A program made the translations under genes and the position numbers. The notes beneath the pieces were generated by a model. The model had not been told where the DNA came from. It did no database searches and saw only the letters and a list, made by a program, of their open reading frames with translations. 64,000 nt of DNA from Phytomonospora endophytica (GTDB lineage Bacteria > Actinomycetota > Actinomycetes > Mycobacteriales > Micromonosporaceae): positions 1 to 64,000 of the forward strand of contig NZ_JACHGT010000023.1 of assembly GCF_014202425.1 (NCBI RefSeq). Direction: 5' to 3'. This document shows positions 26,101-34,800 of the stretch, piece after piece; position 1 is the stretch's first letter; each line of letters begins with the position of its first letter.

Positions 26101-28809
26101 GACGTTCAGCGGCGAGGACGCCTCGCCGTAGGGGTTGAGGCCGGGTCCGGTGACCTCGCCGAGATAGTTGACGGTCCCGAGGGTCTCGCCGCCGTCGCCG
26201 CCGGGCTCGCCGCCGAGAGCCGCGCGGGCCTCGCGCAGCTGCTCACGCGGGTCGTGGCACACGGGCACGACGACCGGGTAGGTCTCGGTGAACCAGCCGA
26301 CGGCGGCGGCGTCGGCAGCACCGGTGCGGCCGTGCGACTCCAGGGTCAGCGGCACCCGGTCCAGGCCCCAGATCCGGTGCGCGGCGGTGGTGACCGCGGC
26401 GACCAGTAGATCCTGGGCGTCGGGGTCGCGTGCGGTGGCGCGGTCGGCGACCAGGGCCGCCGTCGTCGTGGAGTCGAGGACGATGCGCTCGCGCCTGCGG
26501 CGGCCGTCGGCGGGCCCTTGGGCCGGTGGGAGGGCGGGGATGTCACGGTTCGGGCGTGGCGCGCCTCGCCCGAGGGTCTCGGCGAAGGCGCGGAAGGACG
26601 TCGCGTCCGGGGGCGCGGGCAGGTCCCGTCCCGCGGCCAGGGCGGCGGTCAGGTTCGCGATGTCGCGGGCGATGACGTGCCAGGAGACGCCGTCGACGAC
26701 GAGGTGGTGGATCGCGAGGAACAGGGCGGTGCCGTCCGGTGTGCGCACCACGGCGGCGCGCATGAGCGGGCCCGTGGCCAGGTCGGTGGCGGCGCACAAG
26801 GCCGTGGCGCGGCGGGCGCGTTCGGCCGCGGCATCGTCGGGGCTGTGCTCGGTGAGGTCCCAGTCCTCCAGCACCGGCGGGGCGGCGGCGGTCAGCGGGG
26901 GGACGACGAGCCGGTCGCCGGAGACGACGGCGCTCAAGATCCGGTGCCGGTGCGTCAGCTCGCGCAAGGCACTCCGCAGGTGCGGGATCGCCGCGGGGTC
27001 CAGCGGGAGCTCGGCCGTTTGGTGATGGTGGTGCGGTGCGGGGTAGCCGCGGCCGAAGAAGTCGGCGGTGATCGGGGTCGGTGCCACGACGCCTTCGGGT
27101 GAGACGGCCGCTACGGCGGCCGGGCGCGGCTCGATCCGACGCGCCATCTCGGCGGGTGTCAGCGAGGACATGACGTCGCGGACGCTGAGGCGGTGCCCGG
27201 CGTCGGCGAGCGCGGAGACGAGCAGGATCGCCTTGATGGAGTCACCGCCGAGCATGAAGAAGTTGGCGTCCATGCTGATCGTGTCGAGTTTCAGGACGGC
27301 GCGGATCGCTGCGGCGACGGCCGTCTCTTCTACGGTCGCGGGTTCGACGTGTGCGCCTTTTCGCGGGCGCGGGGCTTGGCGGCGGCGAAGTTCGGCGAGG
27401 TCGAGTTTGCCGTTGGCGGTCAGCGGCATCCGGTCGAGGCGGACGGTGTGGGCCGGCACCATGTGCTCGGGCAGGGCGAGCCGCAGGCCGCTGATCACGT
27501 CGGTGTCGGTGTCGGCGGTGTAGTAGCCGATGAGCAGGCCCTCGCCGGTGACCACGGCGGCGGCCGATCCGATTCCGGGCAGGGATTCCATGGCCCGTGC
27601 GATCTCGGCGGGTTCGATGCGGAAGCCGCGGACCTTGACCTGCTCGTCGAGGCGGCCGAGGTATTCCAGGTTCCCGTCGGGGAGGGTGCGGCCGCGGTCG
27701 CCGGTGCGGTAGAAGCGGCCCGAGCCGGGCCCGAAGGGGTCCTCGGTGAACTTCTCGGCGGTGAGTTCGGGGGCGTCGAGGTAGCCGCGGGCGACGCCGG
27801 CGCCGCCGATCCAGATCTCGCCGGGCAGTCCCCGGCCGAGGGCGCGTCCGTTGCGGACGACGCGGACATCGGCGCCGGGGATCGCCCGCCCGATCGTCAT
27901 GCGGGTGCCCGGTTCGTGGCGGTGGCAGGTGGCGTCGACGGTGGCTTCGGTGGGGCCGTAGACGTTGTAGACGGTGGCGCCGGTGAGGGCGGCGGCGCGG
28001 TCGGCGAGTGCGGTGTCGAGGGCTTCGCCGCCGACGAGGAGGGCGGTGAGGTGGGCGGCCGGGCCTCGTTGCCAGGTGTCGCAGAGGACGCCGAGATAGG
28101 TGGGGGTGCAGTCGAGGGCGTCGACGTTCCAGGCGGCGAGCCGGGCGGCGAGGCCGGTGACGTCGTCGCGTTCGCCGGCGGTGAGCACGCGCAGGTGCCT
28201 GCCGGTGGTGAGGGCACCGTAGATCATCTTGATGGAGGCGTCGAAGGCGAAAGGCGCGATGAGGCCGACGGTGCCGACGCCTTCGGCGGTGAGGAGCGGA
28301 TCGATGAACTCGGCGTGGAGGTTGGTCAGTCCGCGGTCTTCGACGATCACGCCTTTGGGGGTGCCGGAGGTTCCGGAGGTGTAGAGGCAGTAGACGGCCG
28401 TCTCCGGTGTGGTCTCGGCCGGCGGCTGGGCAGCCGTCGACGTCGGGAGTTCGCGCAGGTCGAGCGTCGGCAGCCCGGTGTCGACGGGTTCGTCGCAGGT
28501 GATGACGCAGGCGGGCCGGGAGTCGGCGAGCAGTGCCCGCAGCCGTGCCTCGGGGTTGGCGCGGTCGATGGGGACGAAGGCCGCGCCGATCCACAGCACG
28601 GCGAGTTCGGCGATGATCATGCGCTCGTTGCGGCCGGCGACGATCGCGACCCGGTCCCCCGCCCGTGCGCCCAATGCGGTCAGCGACGCCGCGACGCCGC
28701 CGACGGCATCGGCCAGTTCCCGGTAGGTCAGGGTCCGGTCGCCGCAGGAGAGGGCGGGGCGGTCGGCGTGGTCGGTGGCGCGGCGGGCGAAGGTCGCGGC
28801 GGTGCTCAT
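17149..28809 (-). CDS. NRPS-B: A-PCP-E-C-A-PCP-E-C-A-PCP-E
   Basis: A 3886-residue three-module synthetase. Approximate domains: A 1-490; PCP Ser near 520 (LGGDSIKA); E 570-985 (HHLVVDGVSW near 706, VGWFTETYP near 840); C 985-1420 (HHHAVLDG near 1118); A 1430-1920; PCP near 1963; E 2000-2420 (HHLVVDAVSW near 2138); C 2430-2870 (HHIILDG near 2572); A 2880-3360; PCP near 3400; E 3450-3886 (HHLVVDAVSR near 3587). A-domain pocket residues read by eye are DAKDLGVVD (matches Glu), DAFWFGGTF (Val-like) and DAWLTGAVL (close to a Leu code). All three modules epimerise, so D-Glu, D-Val-like and D-Leu are expected. It starts with A and lacks C: the matching C domain ends NRPS-A, 22 bp upstream. GGAG precedes the ATG. 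There is no thioesterase; it probably passes the chain to NRPS-C. Confidence 0.93.
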   Translation of the reverse strand: MSTAATFARRATDHADRPALSCGDRTLTYRELADAVGGVAASLTALGARAGDRVAIVAGRNERMIIAELAVLWIGAAFVPIDRANPEARLRALLADSRPACVITCDEPVDTGLPTLDLRELPTSTAAQPPAETTPETAVYCLYTSGTSGTPKGVIVEDRGLTNLHAEFIDPLLTAEGVGTVGLIAPFAFDASIKMIYGALTTGRHLRVLTAGERDDVTGLAARLAAWNVDALDCTPTYLGVLCDTWQRGPAAHLTALLVGGEALDTALADRAAALTGATVYNVYGPTEATVDATCHRHEPGTRMTIGRAIPGADVRVVRNGRALGRGLPGEIWIGGAGVARGYLDAPELTAEKFTEDPFGPGSGRFYRTGDRGRTLPDGNLEYLGRLDEQVKVRGFRIEPAEIARAMESLPGIGSAAAVVTGEGLLIGYYTADTDTDVISGLRLALPEHMVPAHTVRLDRMPLTANGKLDLAELRRRQAPRPRKGAHVEPATVEETAVAAAIRAVLKLDTISMDANFFMLGGDSIKAILLVSALADAGHRLSVRDVMSSLTPAEMARRIEPRPAAVAAVSPEGVVAPTPITADFFGRGYPAPHHHHQTAELPLDPAAIPHLRSALRELTHRHRILSAVVSGDRLVVPPLTAAAPPVLEDWDLTEHSPDDAAAERARRATALCAATDLATGPLMRAAVVRTPDGTALFLAIHHLVVDGVSWHVIARDIANLTAALAAGRDLPAPPDATSFRAFAETLGRGAPRPNRDIPALPPAQGPADGRRRRERIVLDSTTTAALVADRATARDPDAQDLLVAAVTTAAHRIWGLDRVPLTLESHGRTGAADAAAVGWFTETYPVVVPVCHDPREQLREARAALGGEPGGDGGETLGTVNYLGEVTGPGLNPYGEASSPLNVDRARLSVDASVVAGELLIDVAVRHDAASADDTAAFTETLRAALTGYAARTARTGLAPVPADYGLDTVTLAQLDALLGDNRPDAVHPLSPLQEGMLYEHMRGTGDHVVQVEYAFPATTDPDRLARAFAELSARTPALRTVFAWDAHTAPHQLVLPGTGVEFAHVDHRALSEQDRRAALEEHCARQHDRPFDLRRGPLFRCDAFTHADDSHVLVFTHHHAVLDGWSLSELCRRFTAIHDALTSGAAMPDGETDGGPIPPHGAYTRLLAERGSEAFDAYWSRLLDGHEGGVEITGVEADGTGTGRLAASSTTGLASRLQSAFSARGATLAHVAEAAWGLVLSRQTGTPDVVFGKVVSGRDVALPGVDKTVGLFINTVPVRVRLDPATTAAGLVDAVRVQAVATGEHDHGSLARIQSVAGVEDLVRCVFAVENYHVAEDATALVFRRAREATNYPLTVTVERVGDELEVTVLHDRAVLGTGDAGRLSGRLLAVLEEFAADAVRPLTKVAGLVAGERERVLDVFDASCVGYVRDGWIGGVFAGVVAGHGERVALVAGDERLTYRELAARAGAVAEALAGAGVATGDLVGLVGAAGVELFVGLLGVTLSGAGYVPIDVEAPASRSAAIIADAGITVIVAAGQRGAEVAASAARDARCVDVAVAVGGGYRRAEVAGAPGGGDAAYVMFTSGTTGRPKGSVIPQRAVLRLVCGNPSLPLGPEDVLVQTGSVAFDASTFEIWGMWLNGGTLVIPDREDLLAPERLGGLITRTGATVMWLTVSLFNHIAVTAPEQLSGLTRLFIGGEAVGADQVRRLYDADADVQVINGYGPTENTTFTTTHPIPRGFDRVPIGRAIGGTSVVVLDGDRVCGIGEVGELCAGGDGLSTGYLGLPELTAQRFVSSPYGRLYRTGDRVRRLADGTIEYLGRQDDQQVKIRGYRIELPDIETTLRRHPHIRDAVVIAERRAEATALIAYVVAEAGEVDTAELRFFLDELLPSYMVPAHLVPIAEIPLTRNGKLDRRALPDPEPPAATEGEAPADEVEAVVCAAFAEVLGLPVVGVLDSFFELGGDSIKAIRVVSRVRQAGFEVAVGAVMAAGTARGVAARVERATASSFEQGAVTGAVGSWPIAEEFFAWELTVPSHFNQDILIDIADATVEEVRSALDAVWAHHDALRAIVKGRAVHLRGVEAAYGFEHHQAGDVGTVLADVADRLHASMDFAGGPLFQAALVGSRLFLAAHHLVVDAVSWQIITDDVLTGIRDTRTGRPIKLAEKTASLHDWTNALADLTATLVPAEQAYWNAVETAMTASRGPDVGVGMREFALDPGTTAELLGGLAAAYHADVEDLLLAALVMSIPQPSVAVRVEKHGRTGHDALPPVDRTVGWFTTMFPIVLHHHTDPAEALITTKETLRTVPHDGIGYGLRPGGYTNISAAVSFNYLGRQDSTGVAFAGTGTPTHPGNRALPGITVNVVVRDERLTVSVANDGGEFAARYEAALAVLIAHCRTPRARETTPSDHTAATALSRVDLAALRAAHPGLEDVADLTPMQEGMLFHGLEGEASGAYVVQQVFRVTDEVAFDLGSVRAALRGLGERHPMLRTAFVAEGLDRPRQVVLRDREIGFSTVDLRQHATTTVDDVLAAEVTRGFDLTHDPLLRVTAIHSADNGRDVLRLAWTYHHIILDGWSLSTLFGDFLRLLRGGVLSGDAGPGYAAHVRHLASRDEDAFEAYWSRLLSGYATNTAIATTAHADPGGTGRVEASSTRGLARRLTERYAALGATLSHVTEAAWALVLGRAAGSDDVVFGKVVSGRDAPIPGIDKTVGLFINTIPVRVRTEGGTTVADLVEAVRDQALASAGHDHGSLARVQSLAGGGALVSTLFAFENFHVETGTIHGAGLEFEKGREQTNYPVNLVVQQDGDELAFSVLYDPALLARSTVERLLARVVQVLDRFAEDAHVRVTDVPTLLPGEATSVRDDVNATVIPYAEEATAVSLFLDGVRAHPERTALVWGERSMTYAELAEAASAVAGELITGGVPRGAAVGVLGERSTHVIVGILGAMLAGCHFIPLDVTAPAGRAARIVADSGMRAVLTYGSRAAAMAAGLPGDVAVVDLAVAREAAEVLALRPPSSDDLAYCIYTSGTTGVPKGVMLRHRGVVNLRAYLREVYAVTADDRVLQFSNLTFDASVWEIALSLLNGAGLVIVDQDTVHDTALLAGECHRSGVTLGLLPPQYYLLCEGLPLRIVTTGGGASSLAVVEKARRENVPYVNAYGPTETTVLATGWHDTGEALVDPARIPIGVPVANTQVHILHGERLCGIGEAGELSVAGDGLSTGYIGLSELTTEKFTPNPHGPGRLYRTGDRARRLNNGTIEYLGRIDDQQVKIRGHRIELAEVETAIREHPAVRDAVVIDHREPDGSTALAAYVVPTAGAGHDGLRTFLAERLPGYMIPAYLAVIAAVPLNRSGKLDRAALPAPALDAREGVSAASEAERVVCAAFADVLGIDAIGATDSFFELGGDSIKAIRVVSRIRAAGHEVSVGAVMAGMTARAVAARLDRATAPGEQGEVTGLVEGRTPITDAFFDWDLAVPGHFDQDVLIDVGDATAAQVRAALDGVWAHHDTLRSVVRDRRLLIRPSGEARYAFTHEQAGTPELLPAAIEAAAGRARAAIDLTDGPLLSAALVTAPGTARLFLTAHHLVVDAVSRQILVEDVHAGIGATGLPAKTASTKDWATALDTLAETLVPAERAHWDAVEDSARAVALPTHPGPAVSDIRLSTLDHDRTAAVLAAGAAYHASTEDVLLAALAMSLGEVTGRERIAVRLEGHGRSGHDALPAADRSVGWFTAMYPVVLDRGDDPGKSLVAAKEALRAVPHRGIGYGLRPGGYAKLPASVTFNYLGDQTGDHAFAHESTPSHPDNRLLEGVRVNVFLEDGRLTASIAFETHTLTPEQADSFAELYPRALGDLADHCASVGTRQRTLSDTDATDLSGSDLDVLNALFGG

Positions 28810-28831
28810 CGTGTCTCCGGGTTCGGGCGGG

Positions 28832-31800
28832 TCAGGTGAGGCCGAGCTCGGCGATGGACGCGTCGGCCGCGCCCGGGAAGGCCGTGAGGATCTCGACGAG
28901 GTGGTCGGTCATGAGTTCGGCCGCGTCGGCGTCGAGGGCGCCGGTGGAGTATTCGAGGCCGAGGACGTCGCCGCCGGGTGCGGCGGTGACGGTGAGTTCG
29001 AGATCGAACTTGGGTTCCAGGCTGATCGGCCCTATCACGGCGGTCCCGGCGTGCTCGCGTGGTGCGTCGCGGTAGGCGAGCATGACGCGAAGGAGGTCGC
29101 GTGGGGCGGGGTGCCCGTCGGCGGTCACGGCGGTGAGCAGCTCGTCGAAGGGCAGCACCTGGTGTTCGAAGGCGGCCAGGACGGTGTCGCGCACCTCGCG
29201 CAGGAGCTCGCGGACGGTCGCGGTGTCGGCCGGGCGCACCCGCAGGGCCACGGTGTTGACGCCCATGCCGACGACTCCGTCGAACTCGCCGACGGCGCGG
29301 TTGTCGACGGGCGTGCCGATGACGAGGTCCTCCAGCATCGTGTACTTCTGCAGCAGCACGGCCAACGCCGCGGTGTAGAGCGCGAAGGGCGTCGCGCTCT
29401 CGCCGGCGGCGAGGACGGCGAGCGCGTCGCGGACCTCGGCGGGCAGGTGGCGGACGGCGACCCCCAGACGGGTGGGGCCGCCGTCCGCGCTCATGGCGAG
29501 CACCACCGGTGCCGGCGGGTGGGTGAGTTCTTTGCGCCAATAGGCCAGGTCGGCGGTGGTGTCGTGGGCGGCCAGGGCGCGGGCGAACGCCGAGTACGGG
29601 GTGGCCTTCGGTAGGGGTGTGCCGTCGAGGTGGGCGGCGAGTTCGGTGTGGAAGATGTCGAGGGCGGCGCCGTCGAAGGCGATGTGGTGGGCGTCGACGA
29701 GCAGGACGTCGTGCTCGGGGCCGTGGGAGAGCGCGGCTCGGATCAGGGGCGGGCGGTCCAGCGGGAAGGGGCGGGCGAAGGCGCGCAGGAGCGCGGTGGG
29801 CTCGCCGGTGGCGTCGGTGGTCTCCAGTTCGCAGCGGGCGCCGGGGACCGGGGACTGTTCGAAGCGTCCGTCGCGGACCTCGTAGCGGCTGTGGAGGGCC
29901 TCGTGGCGGGCGGTGAAGGCGGTGAGGAATCGCGCGAGGGAGGCCTTGTCGGCGCGGCCTTTGAAGGCGACGGCGAAAGGCACGTTGTAGGCGAGGCTGC
30001 CGGGGTGGCGTTGCTGGGCGGTGTAGACGCGCACGGTCGCCGCCGACATCGGCGACGCGGTGGTGCCGCCGGTATCGGCGGGTGCGCCGGGTGGCGGCAG
30101 GGGCGCGCGGGCGGACAGGATCGCGTGCAGGGCCGCCGGGGTGGCCGCGGTGAGCACGTCGCGGATGGTGGCGTCGAGGCCCGCCCTGCGCAGTTCGCCG
30201 ACCAGCCGCATCGCCTTGAGTGAGTCGCCGCCGTGCTCGAAGAAGTTGTCCTCGGCGCCCATGGCCGGGCTGCCGCAGGCGTGGGCGAAGGCCGCGCGGA
30301 CGGCGTCGAGTCCTTCGCCTGCTTGCGGGGGTGGGGCGGGTTGTGTTCGGGGTGCGAGCCTTTCCAGGGCGCGGCGGTCCACTTTGCCCGACGGGGTCAG
30401 TGGCAGGTTGTCGAGCCGGCGCACCTCGGCGGGGACGGCGTAGGCGGGCAGCAGGGCGCCGAGGGCCGTGCGTGCCGCCGCCGGGTCGAGGTCGGCGGCG
30501 CCGACGACGAAGGCGACCAGTTCCCTGGCTCCGGCCGTGGAGTCGCGGGCGATCACGGCCGCCCGGTCGACGCCGGGCAGTGTCCGCAGCGCGGCGGACA
30601 CCTCTTCGGGTTCGACGCGGAATCCGCGAACCTTCACCTGGTCGTCGGCGCGGCCGAGGTAGCCGAGGGTGCCGTCGCCGTTCCAGGCGACCAGGTCACC
30701 GGTGCGGTAGGCGCGGCCGGTGCCGTGGAGGTCGACGAAGCGCTCGGCGGTCAGGTCGGGGTCGTTGACGTAGCCGAGGGCCAGGCCGTCGCCGGTGATC
30801 CACAGTTCGCCGGGCAGTCCGACACCGCGCGGCCCGTCGTCGCCGATGACGTGCACTCCGGCGCGCGGAAGCGGGCGGCCGATGGGGATGTCGGTGACGT
30901 CGCGTTCGATGCGGTGGGTGGTGGCGAAGGTGGTGGTCTCGGTGGGGCCGTACCCGTTGATCAGCACCGTTGCGTGGTTGGCGGCGTAGAAGCGCCGGAC
31001 GTGCTCGGGTGAGAGCCGCTCGCCGCCGATGAGCAGCTCCGCGAGGGGCTCGAACACCGTGGGGTCGGCCTCGACGTGGAGGTTGAACAGGGAACTGGTG
31101 AGCCACATGTGGGTGACGCCGTGGCGGCGGATCGCGGTGCCGAGCGCCGCGGTGTCCAGTTTGGTCTCCAGGTCGTCGAGGACGAGTGTGCCGCCGTTGA
31201 GCCAGGCGCCCCAGATCTCGAAGGTGGCGGCGTCGAAGTCGAGGGCACCGGTCTGGAGGATGACGCTGTCGCCGGACAGGCCGACGTAGTCGACGTCCTC
31301 GACCAGCCCTGTCACCGCCCGGTGCGCGACGGCGACGCCCTTGGGGCGACCGGTGGTGCCGGAGGTGTACATGACGTAGACGGGGTCCTCGGGGGAACCG
31401 GGCACGGGCTCGCAGACCCCCGGCGCGCCTTCGGGATCGACGACGAGCCCGGCGAACGGCTCGGTGAGCGCGGTGTCGGCGGCCGTCGCGACGACCGCGC
31501 TCGCGCCGCTGCTCGACACCAGGTAGGCCAGGCGCTCACGCGGAAGCGCGGGATCGAGGGGTACATAGACGCAGCCCGCCTTCACCACACCGAGCAGGGC
31601 CACCAGGGACGTGACGCTCTTGGTGGCGGGGACACCGACGCTCGCGCCGGGCGCGACTCCCGCGTCGCGGAGGGCGCCGACCACGCGGTCGGAGGCCTCG
31701 TCGAGCTGCGCGTAGGTCACGACCTGCTCGCCTTTGACGAGCGCGGGCCGATCGGCGCGGGCCGCGGCGACCTTCCGGAAGGACACGTCGACCCGAGTGC

Positions 31801-34800
31801 GCGTACCGGTCGCGTCGCCGGGCGGGCGGACCTCGCCGGGGAGCAGGGCCGGGATCGCGTGCAGGGCCACGCCCGGATCGGCCGTCATCGCATCGAGGGT
31901 CTGGGCCATCCGGCGCAGCAGCAGGGTCATGTCGGCGCGGGTGAGGCGGCGCCCGTCGTAGAGGACGGTCAAGGCCTCCTCCCCCGCCACCAGGGTCACC
32001 TCGGCGTCGGTGCGTTCGGTGGAGGCTTGACGCAGGCGCAGACCCGCCGCCCGGGTCCGGGACCGCGCCTGCGACTCACCTTCATGGACGTAGAGGGCGT
32101 TGAGTTCACCGCGACGGCGGCCACCGGCCCGCAAGGCACCCGTCAAAGGGCCACGCGCACGCGCGAAAGTGTCCAGGGACTGCCGGTACAACCCGCCGAT
32201 CAGCTCGGCGGCGGTCGTCGCGGCGGTGGCCCGGGCCCGCACCGCGACGGTGTTGATCACCAGGGCGGCGGTCTCGGCTATCCCCGGGACCGGCAGGTCG
32301 CGTGCGGTGACGACCTTGCCGTAGACGACGTCACGGGCACCGGCGTACTGCTGGAGCGTGACCGCGAAAGCGGCTTCGACGACCGCGCTCGCCGTCACCG
32401 ACAACCGCTCGGCGAGACTCGCCACCGACACCGGCACATCCGGGGCGAGCGGGACGCTGACCGATCCGATCGCGGTCTCATCCGAGCCGCGCGAGCGCCA
32501 CCGGGCCGGCGGCGGCGCGTCCTCATCGGACAGCAGCGCCGACCAGTACGCCTCGTCGACCTCCAGTGCGGCCCAGGCCTGGGCGCGGATCGCGTCGCCA
32601 TAGCGCCGCACCACCGCTTCGACGTCGACGTCGGCGGGGACGCGCCCGGCCCGGTGCGCGTCGTGGCGGTCGACGAGCTCGCCGACGATGAGGTCCTGCG
32701 ACCAGCCGTCGAGGACGAGATGGTGGTAGGTGACGATCAGCACGGCGGCGGTGCCGCAGGTCGCCCAGGTCAGGCGGACCAGGGAGTCGTCGTCGGTGCC
32801 GAAAGGACGGAGCCGCTCGGCGCGAACGGCCTCGTCGAGTGCCTTCGGGTCGTCGACGGTGAGCACCGTCAGCGGCGGCTCGGTCCCGGCGGTGACGACG
32901 TGCAGTTGCCGCCCGTCGTCGGGCGCGGTGAGCACCCGCGACCGCAGCGCCGGGTGCGCGGCGGCGAGGTCGGCCAGAGCGGCTCGCAGCGCCTCGGGCG
33001 ACAGGCGGTCGGGCGTGGTGTCGTAGATCTGCTGGACGACGTAGGCCGTGCCGTCGTCGTCGCGGGCACGGCTGTAGGCGATGCTCTGCTGCATCGGGGT
33101 CAGTGGAAGGACGGCCTCGACGGGCCCGGTCCGGGCGAGGACGTGGCGCCACTCCGCCGGCGCCCGGTGCGGGTCCGGTCGCCAGGCGAACGGTTCCCAG
33201 CCGTCCTGGCGCCACGGGTCGGCAGCGGCGCATGTTGTCGTGGTCAGGTCACGGGCGGCCTCGGCGATGGTGCCCCCGCCGAGCAGGCTCGCCGGTGGGA
33301 GTGCGGCTCCCTCCCCGCGCAGTGCGGCGGTGACGAGGACGGCGTTGAGGGAGTCGCCACCCAGGTCGAGGAAGGTGTCGTCGGCGAAGACGGGGTCGGT
33401 GCCCAGGACACCGCCGACGGCGGCGGCGAGCAATTCCTCCCGCTCCCCGGTGGGTGCCAGGCCGCCGTGGCGGGGGCGGCGTTCGACGAGTCGCGCGAGG
33501 GCCTTGCGGTCGAGTTTGCCGTTGGCGTTGCGGGCCAGCGCGTCGACACGGGTGAAGGTGGCGGGCACCATGTGCGCGGGCACGGCCTCGGTCAGGTGCG
33601 CCCGCGCGCGGGTGACCGTCGCCGGCTCACCGGTCACGAGCAGTGCGTGCAGGGACGTGGCGCCTCCGGTGGTGATCGCGCAGCAGGCGGCCCGGTCGAC
33701 CCCCGGCAGGCCCGCCAGGGCCGTCTCGATCTCGCCGAGTTCGATGCGGTGGCCGCGGACCTTGACCTGGTCGTCGGCACGGCCGAGGTAGTCGAGCTCG
33801 CCCGAGGGGAGCCACCGTCCGATGTCGCCGGTGCGGTACATGACGCCGTCGCCGAAAGGGTCGGCGACGAACTTCTCGGCGTGGAGTTCGGGGCGGTTGA
33901 GGTAGCCCAGGCCGACGCCGGTTCCCGCGACGCAGATCTCGCCTGGTGCGCCGATACCGGCCGGGCGGTCGCCGGGGCCGAGGACGCGGACGGTCACGCC
34001 GGTCAAAGGCCGCCCGACGGTGATGCGCCCGACGTCGCGCGGCACGGGCGTGGCGGTGGCGAAGACGCTGGTCTCGGTCGGTCCGTAGAGGTTCTCCAGC
34101 ACGGCCGCCGAGCCGTGGGCGGCGGCGGTGCGGTGGAACTTCTCGGCGACCTCGGCCGGGAGGGCCTCACCGACGGAGAAGACCGTCCGGAGCGGCGCGA
34201 GGGTGGTGCGCTCCCCGGCGAGTTCGCAGAACAGGTCGATGACGCCCGGGACCATGCTGGCGAGCGTGACGCGGTGGCCTTCGACGAGGTCGACGAGGGC
34301 GCCGACGTCGCCGCCGGCGGGGGCGATGACGATGGCCGTCCCGGCGGCGACGGGGAGGAGAAGCTCGGAGACCGAGGCGTCGAAGGAGAAGCGGGTGTGC
34401 CACAAGACGCGGTCGGCGGGGGTCAGGCCGAAGCGTTCGGCGAGGCCGAGGACGAGGTTGGTGACACCGGCATGGGTGAGGACCGTCCCTTTAGGACGGC
34501 CGGTCGTGCCGGAGGTGTACATGACGTAGACCGGATCCGACGGCCGCGGTTGATGGGCGGGCACCGGTCCGGGCGCGCCGGTCCCGAGCTCGGCCAGCGC
34601 GAGGACCGGGGCGTCGGCGGTGAGGTCGTCGAGGTCGGTGACGACGACGGCCGGGGCGACATCGCCGAGGATGAACGTGCGCCGGGCGGGCGGCTCCTTC
34701 GGGTCGACGGGCACGTAGGCGGCGCCGGTGCGCAGGATCGCGTACAGGGCGCAGACGGTGCGGGCGCCCGGAGACGCGCAGATCGCGACGCGGTCGCCGC

